From Linepithema humile (taxonomy: Eukaryota > Arthropoda > Insecta > Hymenoptera > Formicidae): DNA of 64,000 nucleotides. A model generated the notes under the pieces. That model saw nothing but the letters and a program-made list of their open reading frames with translations. It ran no database searches and was not told the origin of the DNA. The translations under genes and the position numbers were made by a program. Positions within the stretch are counted from its first letter, which is position 1. Each line of letters starts with the position of its first letter. Location: NCBI RefSeq assembly GCF_040581485.1, contig NC_090131.1:16883501-16947500 (forward strand). The letters run 5' to 3'. Positions 12,616 to 27,200 of this stretch are shown piece by piece.

Positions 12616-13860
12616 ACGCGCCTGCTGTGCCCAACCGTCGTCCCGACGTTGCGTACCCGATCGGCGATCGCTGCAGCGCCTGGAACGACGGCAACGAGGT
12701 TGATTGAACCGACGGACCGTCGACGACTTCCTTTCGGGTGATCCACAAGCCCGGGAGTCTTGGAATCCTCGACACGGACGGATCGTCCCAAGTGCAGTCC
12801 GGGTCTCACTTTGTGATCGGACGATGGATTTGATCGAGGTAGAGTGCGCCGCAAGGACGAACCGTCTCTTGCGTCTGAACATCCACTCCGATAATATAAT
12901 TGTATTTTGTATATCTGTTTTGTACTCGCGCGCGTCGCGCCTGCTGCGCAGTTACGCGAGAATGTGCTTGGTCGACTTCGATCGGTTCCCGAGGGACCAT
13001 TCGACTGCTTATAAGATATTTGATGTATATTTGACGACGAAAGCACGACGATCGCGCCGTGTTGCTTTTCACTTCTTCTATGATACTGCTCATGAAGATG
13101 AAAATGATAAAAGTTTGCGCGATGTGCTTTTAATTTTCTTATGATTGATAATTATTGTAAGTGATTGATTTTGATAATTAAATGATTGATTAGTACGATA
13201 ACTGATTCTAATTATTAGTTTGATAATTATAATAATTGATAATTGTGATAATTGATAATGGAGATAATGATAATTCATTATTTTGATAAATTAGTTGCTC
13301 TCTATTTAACGAGCAAAATCTAAAGAATCTTTGACTGCGAACCTTATCGCGGGGTTCCGACTTTTGGATCATTGTTTATTAATTGAATCGACGTCGGCGC
13401 TCGACAGACTCGACCACCCCGTCTACTTGTTTCACTGCTGTTCGAGAGTCGCGTACTGTCGATAAATTGTGACTGTGATTGCCGCGAGTGACGGAGCGAG
13501 GGGTGGCGGAAAACGACGGCGTCCAAGTACAAGCGCATTCTCGCGCGATGCAGGAGTTATTCCCGAACGTAGCTCTGTTTCGTGCCGACGGGTTCGCCTT
13601 GCGAACTCGCAGGCGAAGGGCGGAGGACGGGGGAGGACTGTAGAGAGTTTTAGGGGAGATAACCCGGGCGAGAGTAACCGAATTGCGTATAACGCGGCGA
13701 TCGGACCCGAGACATGAGGAGGAAGGTATATGTATAGAAGGGTGACGGGGGAGGGGAGGGAGAGCTAAGGACGAGATCCAAAGAGGATTAAACCCAATAA
13801 TCAAATGATGATCTCATTACGGATAAATAAAGAGAATTAAATAAAGTAGTGTGATTACGG
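12616..13860 (+). other. Probable 3' UTR of the BH3-like gene
   Basis: GC-rich sequence continues for about 450 bases after the stop codon, followed by an AT-rich stretch of degenerate GATAATTGATAAT units at 13140-13280. Two AATAAA hexamers lie close together at 13826-13831 and 13840-13845, followed by the GT-rich run GTAGTGTG. This is a reasonable polyadenylation site, which gives a 3' UTR of about 1.2 kb. Similar sequence with further AATAAA motifs continues toward 21 kb, so a longer 3' UTR is possible. Confidence 0.4.
13826..13845 (+). terminator. Candidate polyadenylation signals
   Basis: There are two AATAAA hexamers within 20 bases, and a GT-rich element follows within 10 bases. They are the first such pair with a downstream GT-rich element after the stop codon at 12615. 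Confidence 0.35.
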
Positions 13861-16800
13861 GAACGAGAGAGGGCGGACCACACGCCCCTTATTCTCCGTC
13901 TGCTCTTCGCGCGTCCGTCCCTCTCTTGGTCTCGCCAAGGTAGAGAGAACTACTCTTCGGTATGCGGCTTGTAGATAACGCGGCTTGCCGATCGGCGGGA
14001 CAATTCTCTGTCCAAGAATTTTTTAACGACGCCGCGCAATGACGTCTCGCGAGAGGTTTCGGTTCGTCGAGAGACGACCAGAATGCTTCTGACAATATCA
14101 ATCGACAAACCCATTTTTCACTCTCTTCTTCATTCATCATAGTATTTTCAACCTTGTTATCGCTTTAATCGATCTCGCTAGACGTTCACGGCGTGGGCGG
14201 AATGTATGTATATATATATAGAGAGAGAGAGATGTAGAGAGGGATGACGACGTATTCCAAAAAAGAAAAAAAAAAAAAGAAAACGTTAAGAGAATAAGGG
14301 ACGGGCGAAGACACGTAAGGTGGAGACAGGGGAGCGAACATTGCGTGTATGTATAGAGGATTTTTATCTAAAGTAATAAAAACTCACAGTAATAAGTCGA
14401 TGTTAATAATTAAAGTAGATAATCGATAGGCCGAGGATCGCAGCATCTTGATTGGCTAGCTGCGACTCCCGTGGACAGTTTTCAAATGATCTCCGGTAGC
14501 TTAGCTATTAGTAGGCGCCCTCGTCCATGCGGGACGCCTTTTGCGGCGCATCGGAAGGAGCACCTCCCTCTTTCCCTTGTGTCTTTTCTAACTTGTCTAT
14601 CCTTCTCTTTCCTACTTCTATCTCTTTTATTTTCACTCTTTCTTCCTCTCTTCCGTCGGTAGAGACTGTCTATCGATCCTCTCGCTCTAACTCACTCATC
14701 TCTCTATCTTCTGTCGCGATCCCCCCCCCCCCCCCCCCCCCTTCCCCGCTTCGTAGTTCCGCGTTTATCGACGACGGTGCTTCGTCGCGCGCGACGCCAC
14801 GTAACGTAACGTAGCGTAATCTCTGATCTCGAACTTAGGATGCATTGGTAGAATCGCGTATTGTGTTCACTCGACAATCCAGAGAGTCTCAATTTTCACG
14901 GCCGAGCGGACTGAGCCCACTCGTTTCGCGAGATTTTTCTTGGGGTTCCGGATAGGAACGGCGAGGAAGGGGTAGCGAGAGCGAGGGTGAGGAAACGTGT
15001 ATCCTTCTGGGCTCTCTTCGTTCGGTTTTAGACTATCGAGACTGAAAACTATCGAGGCTGCTGTACAGTCGTCCCTGCGGGCCGTGCTTTTCTCATCTCC
15101 CCGAGTAGCGTTTTCTATTGCGTTTTCCTTTGTCTCCCTACTGATAGGACGAATCGTGACGTTACTCCGTCGAAGTATTCCAGTGTGTAGGTCCATAGTA
15201 TTTATTTATAGGCGATACAGTCTTTTCTACCGTCTAGTAGGGCCGCGAGATGAATGCGCGGGCGAGATATATTACTGCCATTATTGAGATAAGCAAATCC
15301 TCGCCAGACGCTTCCGCGGGAGCGGCTTTGTGAAGAGTCAATAATGTCGATGTCCGTAATCTCTAAAGACGAAAGTAGTTAGTGTCATTGAGACAGAGGT
15401 ATTTAAGTGAATAGAGAATTCGGAACGCGCTGCAAGGAGAGCGTTGTGGACGGCGAAAGGAAGGAAGCGATTTAACGCATTGTTCTAATCTCACGCGCGG
15501 TTTAGTCTTCGTGTTTTCATCGTGTAGCGCTTCGTTCTGTCGTGATTTTTTCGCGAACCACTTCTCATCGTCAAGAACTCAGATCCATTTCCGCGGAACG
15601 CGAGTCACTCGTTGGATCCACAATCATTTAGTGGAATTAGATTATAAAACAGTCTTTTAACGAGTTTATCTATGAATTTAATAATCCATAAATCTAATAA
15701 TTTTCGTAAATAACGGTTACTTGCATTTTTTACATTTATTGATTCAACGCTTAATTATTGTACAATCAATTTAATAATTAATAATTTACATTAAATAAAT
15801 ATGGGAAAAAATAACCATAGATTTTTTCAAAGATGTTTAATAATTATCAAAATTGCAAAACATTTACACATTTCAAAGTTTGCATATTCAGAGTTTTACA
15901 AGTTTTATCATCATGTATATTCTCGGAACTTTGGCTTTTACAAAGTTTTGGCTTTTAGATTGGTGTGTCAAAATTGTCAAAATTTGAATAATATTCGCGC
16001 CGATGATCGAGCTCGCGTCAACTATCAGTTGAAAAATCCGTCTGGATCCGACGGTGATTCGCTTCCCATTCTCGCCGGTAGAATCTCCAATCTTCGATTG
16101 AATTTCCTCTGTGCAGCTTGCTCCTTTCGCGGAGAGAGCACGCAAAACGTACAAGATTATCGTGTATACACATAATGATACGATATAGATAGTGTTTTTG
16201 TCGTTGTGTCGCGGGGAGGGCATCTCCCTTCTCGCGAGGGGGAGGGTTGTTGCATTCCGACCAAAGGGAAGATTCCCGTTTTCCTGCAGCGCGGTGAAAC
16301 GAAGCGCGAGACGGCCTAAAAACGATAGATCGCGGCCGTTTAATCCTTTTACTCCGTAGATAGGGAATGGCAGGGCGAATTCGCGGGTCTCCGCCCTGTG
16401 TTCGGCCCGGTGGCGGATTTTTACGTGTCGGAGGGAAAATTGAAAGTGAGAAAACACATGCGCATGTACATAGCCGCTTTTCTACGAGGCCGTAAAAACG
16501 CAGTAACGGTTTTCTCCCGGTATACTTCTTTTTTTTTTTTTTTACCTTTTTTTGTTCATTTTTTAGATTAATTGCTCTATAGAAGCACTTAGATAATAGT
16601 CAGCCATATTGAAGATATAATAATGATATATGGATAAACGTATATAAAAATATATATATAAATATATATATATAATGGAAGACATATTATATATATTAAA
16701 AAAAGGCATATATATATATATATATTTTAAATGGTATATTTGGGGATATTATTGTTTCGAGAGATGAGATAACCCGTTGTGCGATGAAGAGAATCGTATA

Positions 16801-18643
16801 TTTCGAAGGGGCGCGAGCCCGGCGAAAGTATGGCGGGGAGACGGTGTTAAGGATAGCGGACACGACGGTTCTTCGGTGATTGATGGAGGTCGAAGGACGT
16901 AGGTCGAAGGTGGGAAATAAGCTGTAACTGTGACTATGTGGATCGTGGGGGGCAGGCTGTTGATACGCTCACTCGAGAGTTCACTCTGAGAACAATTCGT
17001 ACGCACTGTCAAATAACACGTAAGAAAACACGAGAAAAGCGGTCTTCTCGAGGATTTTCTTGCGTTTTAAAGGAAAAAAAAAAAATTATCCGGTACATAC
17101 AATAAAAAAACAAAACACGAGGTACAATTTAAGGAAGAAAAATTAAGCAAAAGTCAGCAGTAGAATGCAGCCCGCCCACCCGAGATCCCCGCGCGTCAAA
17201 GCGTCACTGTGATCTCGTAATAATTAATGAAATATCCGATTATTATAACAAATAATCATGAATATTACAATATATCCTTTCTCCCCTCTCTGCGAACGAG
17301 AGAAAATCCCCCGGAGATACGATCCAATGTACTTTCGCAACTGTGTGACGTACAGTTGCGCGTCTCTCATTGTATTTCTTTCGTCCCACCTTGTTCTGTT
17401 TTTTTTAATTTTTTTCCTTAATCTTTACATATTACACGCGTTTGCGCGCGCGTTAGTTTGTAGTTGTAATATTAATTATATCTTAATGAATCTTTCATAT
17501 GATCTCCCAGAGGTATCGGTTGTTAGACGAGTTTAGCGGCCGACGCCGTTCGTTTCCGCCCGTCCGTTCATAAAAAAAAATCTTCTGTCGTTCTTCTTCT
17601 TTCTTTCGTTCTCTTCTCAGCGGTTTCGTCAAAACGAACGGCATCGGCGCTCGATTGGCCGTACCTCAGTTAAATAAAGATAGGATTAAGCGATTAAAGA
17701 GAAATATAAACATTATTATTCGACGCGAGGGAAGACGAGGGATAACACGGCGTTGTTGTAGCGATCTTACTCGGATAGCTAGGTTTATAACAACGAAAAT
17801 TGTTTCTCAATTGCGTTCGCACTCAGTAATCATCTACGACATAGTACGATCATTGATTATTATTGCTATTATTACTCTTAATTCTTATGATTTTGTTTAT
17901 TATACTCATCGCAAAACGTGTGAAGGCTCGAGGTCTCAAACTCCCCGGCGCTGTAAAGAGGTAATCGACTAGTCTTATCGGACCAACCATTGAGATTCGT
18001 GTATTTTTCTTTAATGACGCATATTTTCTAAGATCGAGAGAGATTTCCCCCTCTAACATACGTGCATATATATATATATACATATACATACACACATATA
18101 TATATATATTTACAAATATATAAATATATCTATATTTTTTGTTTCAAATAATCGATTAATCCCCCTTCCTCCTGGAGGCGCGCGATTCTCTCGCCTCGTC
18201 TGTAATCGCGATTCCGCAGCACCGAATTCGAAAGTGGGGCGAGGCTCTCGCGGACTCGCGCGCTGGTGGCGGTCCTTTGACAGGACTCTCCCCCGCGGGA
18301 TATCGCTCGACGCGAGACGGGGCGTGGACCGGAGAGCGTCGGCCCCGATCGAAACGTCGCGTCTCTGACACTTGTCTCCGTAAAACGATCACTTCTACCA
18401 GTAATAAATTATCGTAGTACGCCGTGTAACGCCAGGAGATATTCGATCTTTCCAGCAGTATTTAAACCGGGGCGGGACACCGTCGCGTCCGATCGCAAAT
18501 TGTGATCTTTTCCCTCCGATCGACACCGCTGTTCCCGCGCGCCGAGCGGGCGGGCCCCGGTTCAAATAGCACGTAAATTTGAATGTAACAAGAGCTCGTT
18601 GTACACGTTATACACGGGAGTCACACATACGCATATATATGCT

Positions 18644-18674
<31 letters not shown>

Positions 18675-21230
18675 ACATATACGCGCGAAAACATTCACAC
18701 ACGGACGTACACTTGCCCTTTAATGCTAATTGTAATCGTCTAAGATCTTATGAAAAATTTTATTTGCTCAGACTGTATAAGTTTTGCCATAAAATGACTG
18801 TTGTGCGTTCTTCGGATGTGTAGTACTCGTGTCTAGCAGTAAGGGAATTACTCGCGATTATTCTGTCGCTCCAGCCACAGTCAGGTGCCAACCGTCGCCC
18901 ACGGTTCCGTTTCTCTTTAGCGGAGTACGCTGGGACACGCAGCAGTGACCCTCGACTCTATTCGATAAGTCGATCGTTTGTCGCCGTGCCACTTGGAAAT
19001 CCCGCTTTTCTGAGGGTCTGCCGAAGGTGACTCGCTCGACGATGCGAAGAATGCGCGTCTCAATTCTCTCGCCCGTTTAATTTCACCCGCGCGCGATCAT
19101 GACGATTGAATTCTTACACACTGTAATTTATACAAGCGTTCAAATATACAAACATGACAAGTATCTATTTATTTTTTTTTTTTTTTTTTAACTGTTCTTA
19201 TCGATTCCTTCAACGAAAAATTAACAATTTGCTGAAAAATCTCTTTTTTCGAAAATGATCCGACAACACTTTTACGATATTCAGTGCTTTGCGTGATCCA
19301 TACTTTTCTTTTCTCTCTTGTCAGGCACCATGTAAATTTAATTTCGATATTTCGTCGAAATAGAGATGAAAGCGAGTCACCGTCGATGGATTGCCTTCGC
19401 CTATCCCTTCGCTATGTAATCTTTCGTGCTCCATTTTAAAATAGCAGAAGTTCACAAACTCTGAATGCCTACAAAATACGTTACCTGTAGCCAAATGTCC
19501 CGTGGACCATATAGACCGCCGCGATCTATTCGTTATTTGCGAGAGTAAAAGAGAAAAACGACGGAAAGAGAGGGAGGAAGAACGAAGTGATTCGGACCGA
19601 GCGTGCGTGAGAGATCGTGTGAAAGGAAAACAAAGAGAGCGCGAGAGTGAGAGAGAGAAAAAGGACAACCTGATGACAAAAAGAATGAAATTTTTACGCT
19701 GTTAGAATTTCCCTCCCCAAAACGGGCGTTATGGGGTCTCTCAAGTCGTATGTAAAGCTCGCAGATGCCTTGTGATAGAGTCTGGACTGCAAATATTTCC
19801 GACACACGACAGAGAAATTGTAATCGAATTGTATAAACGCTGTCGCAGGACTGCTATCTATGCGTGTGTACAATAACACAGAGACAAAAGAGAAAAAAAA
19901 GAAGCACAATAAAGAAAGATACACCTTATCGATCAATTTTTCGTCCAGCTGACCAATCCAAAGAAGCGACCAAATAAATGAGGAGAGAAACGATTGCGAG
20001 CGCTTGCACGACGCTTGAGGTGCTTTTCCTTTTTCTCTTTTTTTTTCTTCTCCCATCGATATCGAGCGATGTCGGTGAGCGTGTCCGTGTATTTTTTTCT
20101 TTTGTTTTCTTTTTAACTTTTTTTTTTTTATTTTAGATATATGTATATCTTTCGTTTTGCTTCGATTATCCCGATGCGAGTGATTGGACGGAAGATGTAC
20201 GGCGGTCACGTGATATATATTATACAAGTATATGGTATTATGTAATAATCTACCCTCCTCAGTGCAGATGCAAGCGAAAGAGAGCAGAGTACTGTTGATT
20301 TGTTTTGTTTTATAATTTTGTCTCTCTTCCTTTTTTCTATCTCTATGTTAAGTTCGATCGTTTCGATTCTCTCGTAACGATCTACTTCTCCCCTTCGTCA
20401 CTCTTCATGTCTCCTCCAATTCGACTTTACCGCTTTTTTTTTCCTTTTTTTTTTTTTCTTTGTTTTTTTCGTTTTTCCTCGTCTCCAATTAAATTTCGGC
20501 TTAAGACGCGGACTATGTCGCTCCGCGAGCGACTCAGAAGTATTCTCGAGGCGAGAAGAAAAGCTAGTGGGACTCTCCTCGTTTCTCTCCGTCTCTCTGA
20601 GAGAAACGACGAAAGCAGGAAACGCCGTATAATCCCCGCGGAGTGCGAAGACCTTTGAGAATTTTTCGTATTTTGTTCCTTCTTCTTTTTTTGTTTTGTT
20701 TTTCTTTGTTCACCTACCGTTTCTTCTTGCGACTCTTCTTTTCTCTTCCATACGCTCTCTTCTCCTCTTTCGCGTTCTATCAATGTTTTTAGTTTTAAAC
20801 GAACGTATGGTCGCGCGTACGTCGAGACGCGCCTTGGCTCTTCTCGCGCGAAATCGTGTTTCGGGGCATGAGCTCCGATCGATCATCTCGGACAAATTGA
20901 AAGACGAACGATGAAAGTGATAACGAAGAGCCGACGCGTGCCTGGCACGTGGATCTAATCATACGAAGCTGTGTTATCATGTAAGTCATTACATTATACC
21001 ATATGTTATCTATTACTTTTGATTTTAGTTTATGACAATTTTTCGTGTTATTAATTTTATTAATTATGATTTTAAGTACTATGTGCGAACGTATTACTAT
21101 TATCTATTGATAGATTATTATTATTGCCGAAATTATTATTATTATTAATATTATATTAATATTAATATCACATTATTATTATAATTAATTATTATCATTA
21201 TAATCTTAATATTTTTGTAATTATCACCAC
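13861..21230. other. Microsatellite-rich, gene-poor region
   Basis: GC-rich blocks alternate with simple repeats: poly-C of 21 bases (14721-14741), TA/GA tracts (14205-14232), poly-A (14266-14279), TA-rich DNA (16640-16740 and 18065-18130), an AC tract (18643-18669) and poly-T runs near 16530, 19170 and 20440. Frames such as 19694-20227 on the - strand are made of lysine/serine low complexity from these tracts and have no gene-like support. It may be an extended 3' UTR or the space between genes. Confidence 0.5.
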
Positions 21231-24200
21231 ACTCCCCACGTTCAGTTTATTTTTACGAATCGCTCTCACGTCCGCTGCCCGACCGCCGGTCGACGGCGCG
21301 TCACGAAGCCGCCGCTGCTTACGAGCCCGAGTTACTTACTACACTTTTGTTCTTCTCCCTTTCACGCTCGTATCTCTCGTGACGCGGCGCCTTCGAGGCG
21401 CGACACCGATCACTGGAAGTTCGCAAAGGGACGGGGGCATCTCTTCGCTACCCGCATGTCTTTCATTGTACAGATTTTTTCACTTTTATATAGTTATCGA
21501 TATATCGTAACGTTGCGCAACATCGATTGCGACGGTGGCCACTATTACGTCGCCGTACCATTATTGTACTTTTTGATTTTTCTATTGAATAAATGTGAAC
21601 ACGCCGAAAACATTAATATGCGTCTCTTTCTATTTCCACCACTCCACGTCCCAGTTTCCCCACCTTATTATATCACTTTTAGTCTTAAGTCATTTATTTC
21701 ATCAACAATGTTGGAAAGAATTTTAATTGTGAATTATGTAAGAATGCAGATAAGGACAAATTATCGAGCAGTGTAAATTTTGATTTAATTTTTAGCAAAT
21801 GGATAGCTCATATACGAAGCAGACATCTTGATTGCCCAATTCGTATCGATCTGCGCGGCTTGGTCACCGTGTTTAGAATCATTCTAATGGGTTTCCTGAG
21901 ACGTGCCATCTGCGAGGCTCATTACTAAGGGATGCAACCGCAAACCAATCGAGCGTTGTGCCCCATTCTATTCAGTGTTCTGAATCTAATGCGAACCGCA
22001 AGACGTTGGTTGCGTTCTGTACGGCAGATTAGAGCGTGGCAATTGCTTTGTAATGGCCGGTAGACAACGGTACATGCAAATCAAGAAATTGAAATATTAA
22101 TGACAAGACGGTAATCCATTTCTTAATACGCATGTGTATATTTCTCGCCGACAATTAAGTAAAATGGTCGTGATTACCGTATTTGTGCATAGAAAATAGA
22201 ATATAGGTGCATAGGAAATAGAAAATATGTTTGTGAATGTAACAGCTTATTTAAAATTCGCACAAAAAAAAGTAAATACACGATAGTACGCAATGTGCAA
22301 ATTTTGTAATTAGAGAGATTCCGATGTATCGCATTTGCAAATTACGCCGCACCGGTGAATCGTGTATCGGCGGTCTTGAATAACGAGCGCGATACGCCGT
22401 CAGGCTGTGCCTCCATGAATTCCCCGTTTCGGTTATTTCAATCCTCATTTTTGTTGCGATTTTCGCTCGCGGTGTTTTTCCATGGATTAACTCGATCCGA
22501 AACAACAGCAAACAAGAGCGCGTACACGTCCGACGTGTAACTAAAAAAAGATGACGTCGATGCAATAGCGTGCATGGAAAACATTTGCAACGCTTGACTA
22601 TGTTTTTAATAACGCTGGCTATATATCGAAAACGCAGATGCAGAAAGTCGAATAAAACAGAAATGCACAATTGAAACAGGCATGCTATGGAAACTATTGA
22701 TCATTGTGAAATAAATAATAGATTTACCTGAATGCACGAACTATATCTATGTGTATTGTTTTTTCACTACAAAATATCGCATCGCGCATTCACACAGCGA
22801 TTAAAAACTCAATTTTACTATAAAAATAAATTTCTTATGAAGAGTTAAATATTTGATATTTGAGCGGGTAAAAAAACGATAAAGAATAACGTATTTATTA
22901 ATAGAATGGATAAAAAATGAAATTCTTTGAATCGAACGGCGACATTTGTCAAATAGATAAATAACCGGATAACTTAAACGATCCTGGTAATAAAATTGTG
23001 AGCCCACAAATATCTGTCTTCCTTCTTAATTCCGGTATCGCCGTTCATCCTCGATAAATTCGGAAACTGCGTGCAAACAACGCGAAAGCGCGTTCGACCG
23101 GCGTAAATGAAAAATGCATTCGCAAATCCGCGCGGCGCCGATACGCTGCATCGTCGCGGTGGACGCGCGATAGTCTCGGGAATTGGCGGAGGACGGCGGA
23201 AACTACGAAAGTGTGCAACGCGAGGGTGGCGAGCGGGAGTTAAACCGAGTGCACATGTCGCCAAAGCGCGCGTGTCACCCGGGTGGAGAAGCGTATATCT
23301 GGCGTGCATCCATATGCAGATCCCCATTGATATGACAACATTTACATACTGCATATTCGCTCTGGGCCATATACTCGCTCGCCAATTCCCCATTGTTGGC
23401 TTTCGGCCACCAGTGCGTTTGATTGACATTATTGGTCGCGCCGCTGACACCAGATTACATTTCTATTTGCATACATTCGCGAACCAGTTTGAGCCCACCC
23501 GCTCGTCCATGCTCGCTTGCAGCGAGCCGTCCCTCCCGTCCCGCCTGCGTTTCGGTATTTTTCATTCCGCTCCCGCGCCGACGATTGGGCAACGATTTTC
23601 GTACTGGACGTCGAGCCCTTCGCGCGGCGATACGCGTGTCATATTTTTGCGCGCGGGAATGTGTGCGATGCAGTTTTATCTGACAGGCTGCGAGCGAGCT
23701 CGGTCACGGCACAATCTGTTATGTATTTAGGCGCTGCTGCTTAGACATTCATTAGAATCGGCAATAGAATATGAATAATTTGTCTCCGTGGACTTTTCAC
23801 AGGATTCAATTATTTGCGTGCAGTTATAAAATTCAAAATAAAACACGTAAAATCGCCACGTAACATTCATGCATGTAAAATAAATACCTTTTGTTTCAAC
23901 TTCCATGTAATGTAAAATAAGCGTACATGTTGATAATTTTTTACCGTCAAATTGCGTATAGACATTTTCACATAATTATTATACACAAGCAGTTTGCGCA
24001 GCGTTGCGTGAAACTCGCCTATAAAAAACATATCGTCCTGTTCTTTAATCGTCATGCAGCGTGAAATGAATACACGTGTCGATATTTTCCACTGGCCGCG
24101 CAGCGTCACGAAATAGAGATTTTTACGTATCGGGCCCGGCGAGAGGAAGATCGCGGCTTCCGTCCGATTAGACGCCGCTGCGAAAGAAACAATGGGCAAC

Positions 24201-27200
24201 CGGCCACAAAAGGGCGCGTGTCAGGCGTTAGTGGCGGCAGTTAGCCCTTTATTGGTAACCCTTTGGCCCGTGAAATATGAACGCCGTTTCCTTTGTCCGC
24301 GGATAAGCGACGCGCGGATATTAAACGCGAATACGCACGCGCGCGCTTTTCGCGGATGGACCGATCGGTGAGCTTTGCACGCGAAAATCAGGCGATGCAT
24401 GCGCATAACTGCTCTTACAGAAAAAGAGGAGTGACGCTACAGTATGAAGTTTCTGAATAGATCCGTGATTAATTGTTCTTGACCATCTAACAAGTTCCAA
24501 CTGCGTGGGAAAGCCGATACTTCATGAAGATAATATTATCAAACTCGGATAATGAGAAAATCATTAGCAAGTGTACTTACTAATATAAATACCTATCTTC
24601 TACTAATATAAATACATATCTTCTCGAAGATTCGACACTACCTTTTCTTATCTTATTTTGATAATGCATTGTTAAACGTTATCAACAAATTATTATCAAC
24701 AAATATATGTATATAGCATTGCATTATAACGTGAGTCAAACGTAAACATAATAAACATTTTAAAAAAGTAATTTTTTTTGTCTATGACTCAAAAGTGAAG
24801 ACTTTTTTTACATATCAAAACGCAATATGTTAAAACGCACTTGACAAGTAGCTGAGATAAAATCGTGAATCACTACGTGAATTCCTATGTGAACTGCTGT
24901 GACAAGAATATCAGTGGACCTACGTAACGATCACACCATACTTTCTATCATGTTGGAGTGGTAAACAGCTACAGCGATCGGACAAAAAACCGCGAAATGA
25001 CTTAATGTTCGATTTATTGCGTCGCGGGCGTTGCATGGATTTTCTCGGTTCACGCGCAGCAGACCACTCTGTTTCTTTCTCTCTCTTTTTCTCTCTCTCT
25101 AGATCGTGCCACGCGTGACTTATTTTCTGCGTACGTCAGGTGTTTTCTGTTGTGTAAGTATTAGTGCTTTCTGTCGCGCGGCGTATAACCGACTCTCACC
25201 GATGTCGCTCTAAAATGATTCAAGGTAGAGTACGTGACAACGTGCGGTTACATTAAAATGCGATGACTAACTTTATAGATAAGGATAATCACGACAAACT
25301 GGTCTCTTTATTTGTAATGCAGAGAATTATTGCGTATCTACTGTATTTGCCACGTGCGACGGAAAAGGCATATGCGCACTGTTCGAATCAATAAAAGCTT
25401 TGACTTCAATTTTATGATTTTTATAGAATTTAAGCTTTAAAATAAAATTTGATATTATTTCAATAATTAGTAACTAATTGGGAACTCGTAGTAGTGAAGG
25501 AACACAGCTATGTCCATAGATATGATAATAAAATAGGCATGAATCATACTGTTTTTTAAATCGGTGTTAGATGTGCATATCGCTGAGCCAACAAACAATG
25601 AATACCCAAGTGAAAAGTATAACATATCGGCTTATCGGAAAATATCTGATAAAGTCACAAGATTCATGACGATGTAAGTGGAATACAATTTCACGGATTA
25701 ATTTACGTATAAAGCGATACGGTACGTGAATCATCAGTTCGTGTCAATAGTCAAATATTATTTGATAAATCTTTTGTAGAATTTATAGATAATTAACGCG
25801 ATAGCTATACATTAGGAAAAAAATTTAATTAAAGAAACCAATTCATCTGTTATAGTGACAAAAATATTCGGTTAAAATATGATATTTGCCAACCAAACTG
25901 TTAATTATCCTGAACAATGACTTTGTGTTAACATGTTTTTGTTACAATCAAATATTGAACTAAATCTTTTATAATATAAAACAAAATATTTTTTATTGCT
26001 ACAAACAAAAGCCTCAACAATACAATTTTGCTAAAGTTTTTTCAAGTGTAGATTGAAAGAAATAAATAACAATTATAAAGATATGACAAATAATAATGAC
26101 TCAAGGATTAATTAATAAATAAATACGATACTTATTTTCCCAAAATAACATCGACCTTTATTGCGTAAAAAACTTTGTTACTAAAAAAAATGTGTCTTAA
26201 TTATTTTAGATAATTAGTTCAGCCTTTTTTATCAATTTTACTATGTAAAACTCCATGTTTATTTTCTTTATAACAATGTATGTTTAACGAATTATACTTT
26301 TCGAGTCGTGCAAACTCTTGTAAGACTCCTTTAATAGTATCAGTGACCTAGTTTAAAACTCATCGAACATGTATATAGTTGTATCAATCCTCTCTGCAAC
26401 CCGCGCGTAAGCATCGGATGCCGCGCGGCGCATCATGAATCAGTCTTCGGACAAGTTCGCTGGAGTAGCAACGAGCCGATACGCCCGGAGGAGGTATTCG
26501 ATCACGCGGAAAAGCTGACCGAATAAACAGTGACCGAGTAGACATACGTTCATTCTGCGATCAGGTGAGCGTTGCGCCAGCGCAATAACACGAGCTTTAA
26601 GCTTTAAACGTGTGCACAGGTGCGAAGAGACGGCGCGACGCTCGGTGCACGCGTACACGCGTGCTACCGCATGCCGGTGGAACACGGAAGGAACAGTCGT
26701 CCCTATCGCCAGACTGCCTGTCGCCCGTAGCTTTATCGGCTTTTTCTCCGACCCGACACGACTATCGCCGTGGCAGGCAAGCGACCGGCCGACCGATAAT
26801 GTGATTCATTTCGCGCGATGCGCGGTAAATCAGGTGTCGGCGAGGACAGGTCTGCTCGAAGATGTTCGCCGATGAATTCCACCGCTCGTGTTTGCACCAG
26901 GAAACTCAATTGGAGAACAAAACCAAGGTGATGCAAAAACAGTGTCGTATAACAATAGAGGTAATTTTAAAATTAGGAAAACAAGTGCACGAGAGCTAGA
27001 ATAGAACTGCTTTTTGTACCTTCAAGATAAACGTTTTGCTACGAGCTGCTCGTCGTCTTCTTCTAATCTCCTCCTCGAGCTCAACTCGAAATGGCTGGAT
27101 GCAGACGAGTCGTCTAGAAGCCGAGTAACTGTGCAACGAGGTATACTTTGCGAAGGTAGTACTAATAGCCCAGAGATGTTCCGGGGATGTGCGCGCTTGT

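Noticed and set aside
19694..20227. 177-codon - strand frame
   Set aside because: It is dominated by Lys/Ser/Phe from poly-T and CT tracts, without splice or domain support.
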